The position numbers and the translations under genes are program-made. From Paenibacillus sp. L3-i20 (GTDB taxonomy: Bacteria; Bacillota; Bacilli; Paenibacillales; Paenibacillaceae): a stretch of 64,000 nt of DNA. Positions 43,857 to 54,216 of the stretch are shown one piece after another (position 1 is the first letter of the stretch; every line of letters begins with the position of its first letter). Location of the stretch: the NCBI RefSeq assembly GCF_022180385.2, contig NZ_BQME02000001.1, positions 186,001 to 250,000 on the forward strand, in the 5' to 3' direction. The notes under the pieces are model-generated. The model saw only the letters and a list, made by a program, of their open reading frames with translations, was not told the DNA's origin and made no database searches.

Positions 43857-44894
43857 TTAACCCTTCTGTCCAAATGCAACCAGTTCCTTATAGCCGTTTG
43901 GATTCATAGATTGCCAGCGCCAAGTATCACTGCACATCTCTTCGATCCCCTTCTCCGCAACCCATTGGAGTTCCGTATTAGCCTTTGTTGTTTCTGCATA
44001 ACATATCGCGATATCACCAGATCTTCTGTCTGCAATACGATAAGGGATCGAGCGTCCCGATGCTTCTTGAAATGATTTGATCATTTCCAGAACACTATAA
44101 CCCCGTCCATTGCCTAAATTGTATATGCTTACTCCCGTAGTCTGCTCAACTTTAATAAGTGCCTTTAAATGTCCTAAAGCTAAATCGACTACATGGATGT
44201 AATCCCTCACACCTGTTCCATCGAGCGTGTCATAGTCGTTCCCATAAACGTTCACCTCTGATAGTTTACCCACCGCAACTTGGGAGATGTATGGTACTAA
44301 GTTATTAGGTAAGCCACTTGGGTCCTCCCCGATTCGGCCGCTGCTATGAGCTCCAACAGGATTGAAATAACGCAATATAACGACACTCCAATTTGAATTA
44401 GATAACACGAGATCATGAAGCATCTGCTCAATCATTTGTTTCGTTCGTCCATATGGATTAATTGCGCCAATCGGTGCATTTTCGTCAATTGGCACTTGCT
44501 TAGGAACGCCATAGACGGTTGCGGAAGAACTGAAAATTAATTGTCTAACACCATTCGATTCCATAACCTCACATAATGTCATCGTACTCATCAAATTTTC
44601 ATGATAATACTTAAGCGGAAATTGTACCGATTCTCCTACTGCTTTTAATCCTGCAAAATGAATAACTGCGTCAATCTGATGTTCCTTAAATACATAATCA
44701 AGTGACTCACGGTCCATCAAATCGATGAAATAGGAAGAGAAGTTTTTGTTCGTTATTTCAGACACTCGTTTTAATGCTTCTGGATGACTGTTTGACAAAT
44801 TATCAACTACAACGATATCGAAACCCGCATTCAATAATTCAACACATGTATGACTACCGATATACCCCGCCCCGCCTGTAACTAATACCGTCAA
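43857..44894 (-). CDS. galE: UDP-glucose 4-epimerase
   Basis: A 345-aa extended SDR. The NAD loop is VTGGAGYIGSHT, catalytic parts are SSSATVYG and YGRTKQMIE (Tyr and Lys), followed by RYFNPVGAHSSG, all standard for GalE, which interconverts UDP-glucose and UDP-galactose (and often the N-acetyl forms) for polysaccharide synthesis. TTG 44894 is chosen since GGAGGA is 7 bp before it; the open frame starts at 44912. Its promoter has a SinR-type dyad at the start point. Confidence 0.93.
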   Translation of the reverse strand: MTVLVTGGAGYIGSHTCVELLNAGFDIVVVDNLSNSHPEALKRVSEITNKNFSSYFIDLMDRESLDYVFKEHQIDAVIHFAGLKAVGESVQFPLKYYHENLMSTMTLCEVMESNGVRQLIFSSSATVYGVPKQVPIDENAPIGAINPYGRTKQMIEQMLHDLVLSNSNWSVVILRYFNPVGAHSSGRIGEDPSGLPNNLVPYISQVAVGKLSEVNVYGNDYDTLDGTGVRDYIHVVDLALGHLKALIKVEQTTGVSIYNLGNGRGYSVLEMIKSFQEASGRSIPYRIADRRSGDIAICYAETTKANTELQWVAEKGIEEMCSDTWRWQSMNPNGYKELVAFGQKG

Positions 44895-44928
44895 CTCTAT
44901 CTCCTCCAACATTCTTATTTAATCATAC

Positions 44929-44973
44929 GTTCTTTATTAAGAACATTGTAGCAGATAAAGGTAATTTTGTCTC
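44929..44973 (-). promoter_or_regulatory. galE promoter with SinR-type dyad
   Basis: Minus strand: GAGACA (44973-44968), 17-bp spacer, TACAAT (44950-44945), immediately followed by GTTCTTAATAAAGAAC (44944-44929). The plus-strand reading contains a perfect GTTCTTT. It also lies 198 bp upstream of the divergent collagen-like gene. Confidence 0.65.
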
Positions 44974-45141
44974 TAATAACGAACACTTCTTCTCAAATAA
45001 GATTCATTGGGTATTAGCAGTCCACTATTAGCTCGAAATAAATGATGTATTCGTCCAATATGCAGGACGCTTACACATACATAAATGAGCGCATTACCAT
45101 AAACTATATCGTTGAATGAAATAGAAAAGCGAGGTGAATCT

Positions 45142-47937
45142 ATGTCATCTTCTATTCCAAACGGATATATCAATTTGAATGGGCAGCAGGTTAAAGTGTT
45201 TGACGCTTCATCACTTTCTGACGCGCTAGAGGCGATCTATGATCCGTCGCTGGGGAAAATAAAATCTTCTGCTATGCCAGATGATTTCGTTGGTATTATA
45301 GGACCTACAGGTTCTATTGGCCCTGTTGGACCGCAAGGAATACCCGGATTGCAAGGCCCAATTGGCGAACAAGGACTTCAAGGACAACCTGGTCAAACGG
45401 GGGCTACTGGACCTCAAGGGCCGCCTGGCATAAATACCATTTTTTCTGGAAACAGCTATACAATTGAAGTGGAGCGATGGGGAATTAGTAGTGGTCTGCC
45501 CAGCAAGCCCTATTCGACAAACACCTTTCTAATAGCGAACGGCAATGTAACGGGTATCAATAACGCCATTCAATGGGCTGCGACTAACGGCTTTAACAAG
45601 GTAATATTTCCAAAAAATGCGTACGCCATCTGTTATCCCTCCCCTATTCTCATCACTAACAATAATATGACTATAGATTTCAACGGTTCTACACTTAAGG
45701 TTATATTCGATTCCGATCAAAAGTCTCCATTCGACCCGCGTCCTTCCGCTTCCGATTACTTTAATTTTCCTGGTATGTATTCTGGCACGCCTGATGGCGT
45801 TAGTATCCTATTTCAAGGTGCACAGTATAGTCATGTGAAAAACGTTGTACTTATTGGATGCAAGGCAGATCGGAGCTTTACAAATAGTACTGAAGCTAGA
45901 GTCGAATGGACTCACGGCGTTCAATTGGCAAAAGGTACTGCTTATTGTACCGTAAGCAATTGCCAAATTAGCAGCTATATGGGTGATGGTATTTCTATTA
46001 ACAACACAGCATTTTCTGAATATGCAGAGTTCGCACTTGGATTGACTGTTAATGAAGTTGATCTAATGACTGGTGCGTTGATTCCAACTACAAGTCAATC
46101 AATGGTATCGCAGTATTTATTCCTGCCGGTTACTCCTTACAGCAGCTTTCTGCTGGCAGGTGCAGGTTATACGCGTGTTACCGCTCTCAATATGAAGGAA
46201 GTCGATGTCATTTATTATCGAGCAGATAACAGCTATGTAACTCGATACTCCAACAAAAAAATATATACTCCGATACCCATCCCACCAGAAGCTAAAAAGA
46301 TGAGACTATTATTTCGAAATGAGACTTCAACTACTAAAAACATGCAAATTATGATCAAGTACGGACTAACACCACACCATAATAAAGTAGAATACAATGA
46401 GATTTATAATACGCATCGTGGTGGCATTATGCTTGGTGGAAACTACAATCTCCTTCAGCACAACAGTATACATGATGGTACGGGATTATTGGACAGAAAA
46501 CCTCTATTTACCGATTCAACTCGTTATGGCATTAATCAAGAGGACGCTTACGGCGATCACTCTATTATTCGTAATAATTTGATATATAATATGCACCATG
46601 GCATATTGCTCGGTTGCTGGTCTTCCGATATTACTAATAACCTTTTTTACAATTTAAGTGGAATCGGAATCAATCTATACACACTTCATTCTGCCAGCAT
46701 TACCTCTAATTATCTTTACCGATGTCAATCAGGGATTGGCCTAATGAACACGATGGTATCTAATGCTCATATTGAAATTTCAAGCAATACGTTAGCTTAC
46801 GTTACTAATCAAAGTACCAATGGTACTGGTTACGAGTTGTTTTTTGAACGCAATACGTTAATCGATGTTTCTAATTTCTTTTTTCAGGACGATGATAAGC
46901 ACGTTTGCCGTGAAAATCGCTTCATCTGGACTGAATTCTTCGTAGGTATACCTTTTGTTACGGTCAACAAAATGGATGGATCTGTTCTAATTGGACTGGG
47001 GGCTCAAAGAGAAGTTTATTTGAGGGTCTACGAACAAATTGGTAACGTAATGAAAAATATTCATGCTCGTCTTGAAACAAGAAACCAAGGTACTAAAGCG
47101 GAGCAGGTCACCATAATGAAATGTAAATTTATTAACTGCATACTGAACAACCGAATTTACATGATGAAGCAACGTTATACGCTTATTCAATCGTGCGTTA
47201 TGACTGATACGATTATCAAAATCGGTAATATTAACACCCCCGATCAATCGGCAATAACAAAAGTTGTCGATAGCTCCTTTATTACGAATGCAATTACCTA
47301 TCTCGTGCTTAATGAAGCAAACGCTGGCATAGGACGAGTAGAAATCAATCGCTGCTCCATTGAAATTAACAACAATTCCTTTAGCTATTTAGTTACTAAT
47401 TTCTATAGCACTGCAAATACAATTAGCGTTTATCTAAAAAATAGCACGTTATTGTATACAGGAGCGAGTCCATTAAATCTCACCTATTACGAAGCAAGTA
47501 AAAAAACGGCTATTCAAACATTTGCTAATGCACGAAATAGATACACAAACATTAATCTACCTGCCGGTGAAGCTGGAAAATATATCGATTACGATCCCGA
47601 TATCGAAGGATTCCAACCTCCCGTATCCAGATATTGGTTTAGAGGTGACACTTACGGTCATGCTGCGCCAGTTCCAGGTGGATATAAAGGCTGGATATGC
47701 ATATCTTCAGGATTTGGAAATGCTACTGAATGGAGGGCAAATTGGGCGGTCAATAAGGGTGACCAACTCAATGCAAATGGAAGAGTATACGAAGCTAAAA
47801 ATGCGGGAACAACAGGTGCGACAAGACCACTTTGGCCAACTATTATAAATGCTACAGTCAACGATAACGGCATTGTGTGGAAAAATTCCGGAGATTTGGC
47901 ACAGTTTGAGCTTTATGGACCGATTAACGATGATTAA
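45142..47937 (+). CDS. Collagen-like / right-handed beta-helix protein
   Basis: A 931-aa protein in four parts: an N-terminal 50-residue region ([20 protein letters not shown]), about 14 Gly-X-Y triplets (residues 52-95; [16 protein letters not shown]), a long right-handed beta-helix of pectate-lyase/PbH1 type (about 110-760; [26 protein letters not shown] is split over coils), and a C-terminal beta domain (WRGD-like strands to FELYGPI). No signal peptide is visible, so export is unexplained. Such proteins form fibres or bind/cleave polysaccharide. AGGTG precedes ATG 45142. It is divergent from galE and shares its SinR-box region; a matrix role is inferred. Confidence 0.82.
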   Translation: MSSSIPNGYINLNGQQVKVFDASSLSDALEAIYDPSLGKIKSSAMPDDFVGIIGPTGSIGPVGPQGIPGLQGPIGEQGLQGQPGQTGATGPQGPPGINTIFSGNSYTIEVERWGISSGLPSKPYSTNTFLIANGNVTGINNAIQWAATNGFNKVIFPKNAYAICYPSPILITNNNMTIDFNGSTLKVIFDSDQKSPFDPRPSASDYFNFPGMYSGTPDGVSILFQGAQYSHVKNVVLIGCKADRSFTNSTEARVEWTHGVQLAKGTAYCTVSNCQISSYMGDGISINNTAFSEYAEFALGLTVNEVDLMTGALIPTTSQSMVSQYLFLPVTPYSSFLLAGAGYTRVTALNMKEVDVIYYRADNSYVTRYSNKKIYTPIPIPPEAKKMRLLFRNETSTTKNMQIMIKYGLTPHHNKVEYNEIYNTHRGGIMLGGNYNLLQHNSIHDGTGLLDRKPLFTDSTRYGINQEDAYGDHSIIRNNLIYNMHHGILLGCWSSDITNNLFYNLSGIGINLYTLHSASITSNYLYRCQSGIGLMNTMVSNAHIEISSNTLAYVTNQSTNGTGYELFFERNTLIDVSNFFFQDDDKHVCRENRFIWTEFFVGIPFVTVNKMDGSVLIGLGAQREVYLRVYEQIGNVMKNIHARLETRNQGTKAEQVTIMKCKFINCILNNRIYMMKQRYTLIQSCVMTDTIIKIGNINTPDQSAITKVVDSSFITNAITYLVLNEANAGIGRVEINRCSIEINNNSFSYLVTNFYSTANTISVYLKNSTLLYTGASPLNLTYYEASKKTAIQTFANARNRYTNINLPAGEAGKYIDYDPDIEGFQPPVSRYWFRGDTYGHAAPVPGGYKGWICISSGFGNATEWRANWAVNKGDQLNANGRVYEAKNAGTTGATRPLWPTIINATVNDNGIVWKNSGDLAQFELYGPINDD

Positions 47938-47970
47938 TTTTCATTAGCAAGTAAAAAACAAACTACTTTG

Positions 47971-48129
47971 AACTGTAACCCGAAACATAGACACTCAAAC
48001 GTAAACGGCTAAAGCCGTCCTTTGGAGGTTTAGCTATCGTTTCGCGGAGAAAAATAAGTTATTTATAAGTAAAAAAACTTATAATTTCTTATATTCTCAA
48101 TAAAAATGCACTTTTGTCGGGTTACAGTT
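47971..48129. repeat. Inverted repeat enclosing structured repeat copy 3
   Basis: AACTGTAACCCG (47971-47982) is the perfect reverse complement of 48118-48129. The 135 bp between the arms contain the structured repeat. It probably was a simple bidirectional terminator into whose loop the repeat was inserted, or the arms belong to the mobile unit. Confidence 0.65.
48000..48106 (+). repeat. Structured intergenic repeat, copy 3 of 4
   Basis: This copy lies 62 bp after the collagen-like gene stop. The GGTTTA and AATAAGTT changes relative to copies 2 and 4 keep the competing AAGCC/GGTTT hairpin through a G-U pair but weaken the AGGCTTA/TAAGCCT pairing. Confidence 0.88.
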
Positions 48130-48167
48130 TAGTTATTATTGTTCGCCTCTTTTTGTGTTATTTATTA

Positions 48168-49709
48168 TTAATGAGAATGAACAGCTACCTTCTTTTTACG
48201 TGCAACAATGATTCTTCCTACTGAACGAATCAATCCTTTTTCGTATGCATTCATACCAGCAATATACATGATGACGCAGTAGATAATCATAAAAAGAACA
48301 ATTTTAACAATAAGCAACCAAACAGCTTGTCCTGGAGCAATTAAATTAATCCCTGCTCCCAATAAAAGAATAGCTGATATCGGTATGGTCATCTTCCCAA
48401 TCTCGCGCCAAAAAGCTGGAATGTCTAAACCAATCTTTTTATAATAGTAGATGTTAATAATGATTATATTGCCAATTATCATCGAAGCACCGGTCCCAAT
48501 AGCACACCCAATACCCCCATACGCTTTCGCCAGCGGGATACTAACAGCAAGATTACCTAATGCGATTATTAAATACATAATGGAACGAAACGCAAGCCTA
48601 TTTTGCGCCTGCAATATGATCAAGCCCATATTCTGTATAAGCGGTACTGTAAACGGACCGATCAGAATAAGTGCTATAATATAAGCTTCGGAATATGCTG
48701 GCCCCGCCCACAGTACGATAAACGCTTTTCCGAACAAAATAAGACCAGATAACATAAGACCAAGAATGATATATTGAATTCTCCCCACACGGACAAATAA
48801 TTCCGAAAGCCCCTTCTCATCAGAATCCTTCACGACGATAGAAGTTACTCTAGGCAAGAACATTCCAGAAATCGCAGTTGAAAGCTGCATATAATACATA
48901 TTGAGCTGAGCAGCAATTGCATATACTGACACTGCAGCAGAACCAGATATGCTGCCAAGAATCATTTGATCCTTCGTCCAGTAGATTTTATCTACAATGA
49001 TTGCGAGGAATGTAAAGCCTGAGTAGACGAATATTTCTTTCATTTCTTTCCAATCGAACTGTTTGAAATACACTTTTATTTTCAAAACTTTCATACAGTA
49101 ATACACGTTTACCCATAAAAATAATACATTAATTACTGTGTTTGCGATTACCATACCTAACGACTTGTGCCCCATGTAAAGCACTGCCAAAATAACGATA
49201 GGATTAAGTATGGTCCGAATTAAACCGATAACCTTAGCGAACACGAATCTTTCATGTGATACCATTACTGAACCAAAAACAGAAAAAGGAAATCCAATTG
49301 CTAAATTGAAGACGAGCAGCAGAAACATAACTTTGAAAATAGTAAACTCATCTCCAGACAAGCTTCTGCCGAACATCCCATCTAAAGCATATTGATAAAT
49401 GAAATAACCTGCTACTATCGTCAATACACATATTGCAGTATTAATGACCATAAACATGCCGATCATATTGTATTCCTTGTCCTTATCGCCCAAGGCTCGA
49501 TGCTTCGACAAATATCTGATACTAGCGTTTCCGAAACCAAGATCAATTAAGCTTAACGTTGCAATCATAGAACCTACAAGGGAATATAAACCATATTCCG
49601 ATTGTCCAAGCATCCGGAGCATAATTGGTGTATATATTAGTCCTACAACATTGCTTAAAATAATGGTAACGTAAGACAGAACTGCTCCGGTTTTAAATTG
49701 ATTGCTCAT
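48168..49709 (-). CDS. Wzx-type polysaccharide flippase
   Basis: A 513-aa polytopic protein of the MATE/Wzx superfamily with about 12-14 membrane helices. It opens with QFKTGAVLSYVTIILSNVVGLIYTPIMLRMLG, the standard N-terminus, and contains LGFGNASIRYLSKHRA and FPFSVFGSVMVSHERFVFAK. It should flip undecaprenyl-linked repeat units across the membrane. Its ATG overlaps the pyruvyltransferase stop by one base (TAATG). It is the last gene of a seven-gene operon (56620 to 48168). Paired polymerase candidate: the EpsG-like protein at 60213. Confidence 0.9.
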   Translation of the reverse strand: MSNQFKTGAVLSYVTIILSNVVGLIYTPIMLRMLGQSEYGLYSLVGSMIATLSLIDLGFGNASIRYLSKHRALGDKDKEYNMIGMFMVINTAICVLTIVAGYFIYQYALDGMFGRSLSGDEFTIFKVMFLLLVFNLAIGFPFSVFGSVMVSHERFVFAKVIGLIRTILNPIVILAVLYMGHKSLGMVIANTVINVLFLWVNVYYCMKVLKIKVYFKQFDWKEMKEIFVYSGFTFLAIIVDKIYWTKDQMILGSISGSAAVSVYAIAAQLNMYYMQLSTAISGMFLPRVTSIVVKDSDEKGLSELFVRVGRIQYIILGLMLSGLILFGKAFIVLWAGPAYSEAYIIALILIGPFTVPLIQNMGLIILQAQNRLAFRSIMYLIIALGNLAVSIPLAKAYGGIGCAIGTGASMIIGNIIIINIYYYKKIGLDIPAFWREIGKMTIPISAILLLGAGINLIAPGQAVWLLIVKIVLFMIIYCVIMYIAGMNAYEKGLIRSVGRIIVARKKKVAVHSH

Positions 49710-50899
49710 TACGACTTCCGTTTCAGGAGTTCTAGCAATTCATGGCTTGCGCGTCCTGCTCTTTCCTTATATTCCGGCATTATGTTGCGTAAATGCGCTC
49801 TTATATCATTTTCATTGTGCAAAATATAGTTAAAAGCTTCTATTAAATCTTCTTTCCCTTTCAAACTTTGAACAGCTATAACCATATTTTGTTCGGTTCC
49901 GAATATATCTCTAGCAATTCCTCTGGACTTAACAGAATAACCCAGTACCAAAGTAGGCACACAAGTGGAATAGGCTGCAATCGTTGCATGCGTTCTAGCT
50001 CCAATAAACATGCGACATTTAGAAATGACATATTTCATTTGCATACAATTGTATGGCTTGTCGATCAAAAATACTCTTTTGTTGCCCTCGAATCCTGAAT
50101 ACACCTCACGAATAACTTCTAGGTCATTGCTGTGATCCCAAAAAACATGAGGGATAAATACAACACTGGCATCTGTTTCTTCCAACAAATGATGGATAAA
50201 ACTACGATACATTGCAATAACTTGTTCTTTAGATAGATCAGATTTAAAAATATATGGACTTACATTCACACCAATCGTATTTCCCTCTACAAAGGAGTCT
50301 GGCAACTCAACAGTTTCATAGTCAAGTTGGAATGCGGGATCAGGATAAAGCTTTGTATTTCTAGTAATTCCTTTGCGTTGCAACAATTCATAGGTTAAGC
50401 TTTCTCTTGCGACAATTAAGTCATATTGGGATAGATCAGTAATCATTTCCTCATCCATATTTTTTTCTTCAAGAGAACAGCCCCATAATGCCGTTTTAGC
50501 TCTTCTTTTTTTAGCTTCTTTATGGCTAAGATAGAGCCACTTGGAATCGGTATAGCAATAGTTGTCCCCACCAATAGAAACAGCAAGCGAATCTTCGTTA
50601 AAAAGTTTGTACAAGTTACGTTGTGCTAGTGTAATATAGCTATCGACATTACCAAATAGACGATTTTTAACAACCGCCCTCAAATGTTCGTACGATTTTC
50701 TTTTTACATAATTTTCATAAGGCACGATACCCATATCTTTTGATAATTCGACATCCAGATCTTCTTGCTTGTTGAGAGATCCTAGATAGACAGGATGATT
50801 ATTAAGGCCTTCTTTCATTATTTTGAACGTTCCTCTTACAATGGCCTCGCAACCTCGATTACCGCTTCCTCCATGGCTGTATAAAACTACATTTTTCAT
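49709..50899 (-). CDS. Polysaccharide pyruvyl transferase family protein
   Basis: A 396-aa protein with the PS_pyruv_trans fold: SHGGSGNRGCEAIVRGT at the start, LYKLFNEDSLAVSIGGDNYCY, ARESLTYELLQRKG, and IGARTHATIAAYSTCVPTLVLGYSVK near the end. Such enzymes add a pyruvate ketal to a sugar, giving negative charge. Pyruvylated polymers are the ligands of SLH domains, which may link this gene to the SLH-like protein at 26 kb, though that is conjecture. AGAGGTG precedes the ATG. Confidence 0.88.
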   Translation of the reverse strand: MKNVVLYSHGGSGNRGCEAIVRGTFKIMKEGLNNHPVYLGSLNKQEDLDVELSKDMGIVPYENYVKRKSYEHLRAVVKNRLFGNVDSYITLAQRNLYKLFNEDSLAVSIGGDNYCYTDSKWLYLSHKEAKKRRAKTALWGCSLEEKNMDEEMITDLSQYDLIVARESLTYELLQRKGITRNTKLYPDPAFQLDYETVELPDSFVEGNTIGVNVSPYIFKSDLSKEQVIAMYRSFIHHLLEETDASVVFIPHVFWDHSNDLEVIREVYSGFEGNKRVFLIDKPYNCMQMKYVISKCRMFIGARTHATIAAYSTCVPTLVLGYSVKSRGIARDIFGTEQNMVIAVQSLKGKEDLIEAFNYILHNENDIRAHLRNIMPEYKERAGRASHELLELLKRKS

Positions 50900-50905
50900 C
50901 AGCGT

Positions 50906-52015
50906 TCACCTCTTATCCAATATTTGTTCTATCTGTTGTATAATTTGATTACTTTGAAATCTTTCTACTGCTTTAGTTGCATCGTTTCTAAATTGAGAAT
51001 ATAAGGTTGCGTCCGTCATAAGCCGCTCAAGCGCCGCGCTTAAAGAAGATGAGTTTTGATCAACCAACAATCCATACTTTCCACCATCCAATATTTCTTC
51101 AGGTCCTCCACATTTGGTCGCAATAACAGGGACGCCTAATGCAAGTGCTTCTGCAAGCACTAGTCCAAATGATTCTGTCCTCGAACAACAAACCAATACT
51201 GACGAACTTGCAATATACGGATAAGGATTTGCTTTAAATCCCACAAACGTTATAAAGGCTTCAGCATCAGCTTCTCGGACTAACTGTTCCAGCATATCGT
51301 GCCGATTACCATCACCAATGATTATGAGCTCCAAATGATTATAAGTTTCATGCAGCTCGATAATACTTTCAATTAGAAGCTCTACCTGCTTTTCTTCGGA
51401 AAGCCGTCCCGCATAACACACTGTAAATTTATTTTCTGTCGTGTTTTGCAGCAATGTACAATTTTCTTCTTGAGAAAGTCTTTCTAACTTATCCATATCT
51501 ATCGGGTTGTAAACAACTTTCATCTCATCGAGCCCCATATATCTTCGATATGCGTCAGCTATAAACTGAGATACAGTTACAATCTCATCAAACCCCATCA
51601 ATGACTTTTTTAACGTACCCTTCTCTAAATAAAAAGGTAAATTAAAATCGAAATAGTATGGGTCATTGTGCAGCCAACAGATTTTTTTCGTGCCTCTTCC
51701 AGAACCAGACACCAATTTTGTCGGGTAACCTTCTTGAAACGATATTTCAATATCATATGTTTCTTTGACGAACACTTTGTGCAGCAACGAGGCTGGAAGG
51801 TGGATAAGCAGCCGATCGAGTCCTCTAACTCTTTTAGAAAATAATCCTTTATAACGAACATGTTCTGGCCACAGAGGAGCCAGTTCTTCCGTATAATCTC
51901 CGGTCATTACTGTAATGTTGTACTTTTTGGGGTTCAACAATCTGACATATTCCGCAAGTACTTTTTCTAAACCGCCGATCATGTCGCTTTTTGAAATAAA
52001 GAGTACGTTTATCAT
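50906..52015 (-). CDS. Family 4 glycosyltransferase
   Basis: A 369-aa GT-B enzyme. N-terminal: NVLFISKSDMIGGLEKVLAEY; C-terminal: VCYAGRLSEEKQVELLIES, ITFVGFKANPYPYI, SRTESFGLVLAEALALGVPVIATKCGGPEE (donor-binding E-x7-E). It retains anomeric configuration. The frame opens at 52063, but ATG 52015 overlaps the upstream stop as ATGA and follows GGTGGAGG. Sugar specificity cannot be told. Confidence 0.88.
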   Translation of the reverse strand: MINVLFISKSDMIGGLEKVLAEYVRLLNPKKYNITVMTGDYTEELAPLWPEHVRYKGLFSKRVRGLDRLLIHLPASLLHKVFVKETYDIEISFQEGYPTKLVSGSGRGTKKICWLHNDPYYFDFNLPFYLEKGTLKKSLMGFDEIVTVSQFIADAYRRYMGLDEMKVVYNPIDMDKLERLSQEENCTLLQNTTENKFTVCYAGRLSEEKQVELLIESIIELHETYNHLELIIIGDGNRHDMLEQLVREADAEAFITFVGFKANPYPYIASSSVLVCCSRTESFGLVLAEALALGVPVIATKCGGPEEILDGGKYGLLVDQNSSSLSAALERLMTDATLYSQFRNDATKAVERFQSNQIIQQIEQILDKR

Positions 52016-53040
52016 CGTCCTCCACCGAACTTCCGCCTTATGATCAACATGTAATAAACGCAATAATATTGAAATCCTCTTTGGGAGGCGATTGCTTGCA
52101 CTAGCATCCGAGGATATTGACGAAGAACTATATTGTCTTGTGTTACAAAAGCTTGTATATCCTCATTTTCAAGTAATGAATTTAGCTGCTTCAATTGAGA
52201 ACGGATACGTGACAATCCACTTTTGAAGTTCTCATCCAAACAAAAACGGATCGTCTCCATATATCTCTTTTGCAACGTTTCACTAACAGAGTCATAACAG
52301 TTTTGTTCCAAGCAAAACGCAACGATTTCTTTATGTAGACGACTAAGAATAAGAAATTTATCAGATCGATATTTATAGGTTAACGTCTGATCAGAGTGAA
52401 TGACGTAATTGTAGCTAATATTTGTACTTAGACATATATACTTGCATCGACGCAACAGATCGATTACAAACAACGTATCTTCTCCCAAACTAATATCTTC
52501 ACGGAATCGAATGTTGTGTTCTATCAAAAGTTGCCTTCGGATTAATTTTCCATAACAATAATTCACATATGACGATTGAATCATATCGTTAAAAAATAGG
52601 CTTAGCTCGGTTTGTGCGAAGTTGCCTTCCTTCTTGCAAACTAGCTCTTGCAGCAGTGTCATACTCCCATCATGATATCGCACTTGTCGCAAACCGCTAA
52701 TAACGAGATCGACAGACCTTGAATCTTTTATCATGCCAGAAATATAATCTCTTTCAACATCATCATCAGAATCTACAAATTGAATAAATTCACCTTTTGC
52801 ACATTCGATACCATAATTTCGTGCGGCTGACACGCCTTTGTTTTCTGTATGGAATACTTTGATGATTGGATTGGAATGATGAAACTCTTCGCAGATAGTT
52901 CCGCTGCGATCAGTGGAGCCATCGTTTATTAGCAGAATTTCATAGTGACTATAATCTTGTAGGAGAAGTGAAGTAATACAGCGCTCTAGATGCTGCTCTG
53001 CATTATAAACTGGGACGATTATACTAACCAATGGATTCAT
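52012..53040 (-). CDS. Family 2 glycosyltransferase
   Basis: A 342-aa GT-A enzyme with LVSIIVPVYNAEQHLERC, EILLINDGSTDRSG, GVSAARNYGIECAKGEFIQFVDSDD (DxD), and a helical C-terminal half. AGGTGG stands 6 bp before ATG 53040. It resembles EpsJ/EpsH-type glycosyltransferases of the B. subtilis eps operon. Coupled to the next gene by ATGA. Confidence 0.88.
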   Translation of the reverse strand: MNPLVSIIVPVYNAEQHLERCITSLLLQDYSHYEILLINDGSTDRSGTICEEFHHSNPIIKVFHTENKGVSAARNYGIECAKGEFIQFVDSDDDVERDYISGMIKDSRSVDLVISGLRQVRYHDGSMTLLQELVCKKEGNFAQTELSLFFNDMIQSSYVNYCYGKLIRRQLLIEHNIRFREDISLGEDTLFVIDLLRRCKYICLSTNISYNYVIHSDQTLTYKYRSDKFLILSRLHKEIVAFCLEQNCYDSVSETLQKRYMETIRFCLDENFKSGLSRIRSQLKQLNSLLENEDIQAFVTQDNIVLRQYPRMLVQAIASQRGFQYYCVYYMLIIRRKFGGGR

Positions 53041-53052
53041 AGCAACCACCTA

Positions 53053-54213
53053 TTAAAAGAGTTGTTCCACAGCTTGCACTGCCTTGTGGATATTAAACAT
53101 AGCTCTACGTTCTAGCGACTTGCCCCGGTAATAGGTCCGCCTACCCTCATCTGTTAATAGAGCTTTTGTACCAATGTATAAGTCTTCTTCGTTGTTCGGC
53201 ACCAGCATTCCAAATTCACCAAAACCTAGCAATTCGTTCGGTCCCGCACAGTCCGTACTAATTACGGGGAGTCCTAATACCATCGCCTCTGCTATAGCAA
53301 GGTTAAAACCTTCCGCTCTTGAAGAACATACGAAGAGATCACATTTAGCTATATAAGGATATGGATTAGAATGAAACCCCATTAACCGAACAATGTCAGC
53401 TAATTGATGGCTCGATATATACTGCTCCAGCTTGGATCTTTCCTCACCTTCTCCGAAAATCCAGACCTCAATTTGAAGCCCGTCATTCCGCAGTCGATTA
53501 ACTACTTGAAGCAATCGGTCATATCCTTTTTGCTCAACCAATCTTCCGATCGAACCGATAATAAGCTTTCCAGACGGCTTTTGAATGTTCAACTTTGTGC
53601 TCTTGGATAACACTGCCTCACTATCTACTGGATTGTAGCAAACGACATTTCGTTTTCCTCGGTCTATTTTTTTCTCGAATGCTTGCTTAACACTTTGCGA
53701 TACACATACGACCGTATCAAAGCTGTCATAGCTGTCCTTTTGCTGCTGCAAACTAGAGAAGTAGTTGTCTGCATAGCTTTGATTAATAGGATCTACATGA
53801 ACCCAGGCTAACTTAGTGCTTTGAGAATTCGTGGATTTGGATATAACTTTAGTTACAAAGCCTTCCACAAAGCCAACTTCTACGTCATAAGCTTGTTTTA
53901 CAGCTAGTCTGTAAATCCAATTTGCAGGTAACGTGTAGATTAGTTTGTATCGAATACGATATAAGAGATTGTAAAAGTAGCCTCGCGGCTCATAGCTCGG
54001 TAACAAACTGAAATAATTGCAATTAGCTCTTACTTCTTCCCTGTATACCCCCGTATCAACTACCGTTCCGACAGTAATTTCGTATTTCGATTTATCAAGA
54101 TTTTTAACTAGATCAGACAGTACTCTTTCTGCTCCGCCTCCACCTAAGCTTTCGATAAAGAAAAACAGTTTTTTCAGCTTAATCCCCTCACTCTCAGCGT
54201 CCCTATATTCCAC
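53053..54213 (-). CDS. Family 4 glycosyltransferase
   Basis: A GT-B enzyme of up to 386 aa: LFFFIESLGGGGAERVLSDLVKNL (acceptor loop), IGSIGRLVEQKGYDRLLQVV, VRLMGFHSNPYPYI, SRAEGFNLAIAEAMVLGLPVISTDCAGPNE. It is a close relative of the gene at 50906, so the two may be products of duplication. The frame opens at GTG 54213 with poor ribosome-site support; GAGGGG is well placed for a CTG at 54177 (LKKLFFFIES), so the start is unsettled. Confidence 0.86.
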   Translation of the reverse strand: MEYRDAESEGIKLKKLFFFIESLGGGGAERVLSDLVKNLDKSKYEITVGTVVDTGVYREEVRANCNYFSLLPSYEPRGYFYNLLYRIRYKLIYTLPANWIYRLAVKQAYDVEVGFVEGFVTKVISKSTNSQSTKLAWVHVDPINQSYADNYFSSLQQQKDSYDSFDTVVCVSQSVKQAFEKKIDRGKRNVVCYNPVDSEAVLSKSTKLNIQKPSGKLIIGSIGRLVEQKGYDRLLQVVNRLRNDGLQIEVWIFGEGEERSKLEQYISSHQLADIVRLMGFHSNPYPYIAKCDLFVCSSRAEGFNLAIAEAMVLGLPVISTDCAGPNELLGFGEFGMLVPNNEEDLYIGTKALLTDEGRRTYYRGKSLERRAMFNIHKAVQAVEQLF

Positions 54214-54216
54214 GTC

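Noticed and set aside
44976-45000. A further SinR dyad near the collagen-like gene
   Set aside because: Only GAAC and TTCT fragments occur, without the GTTCT-N6-AGAAC frame.
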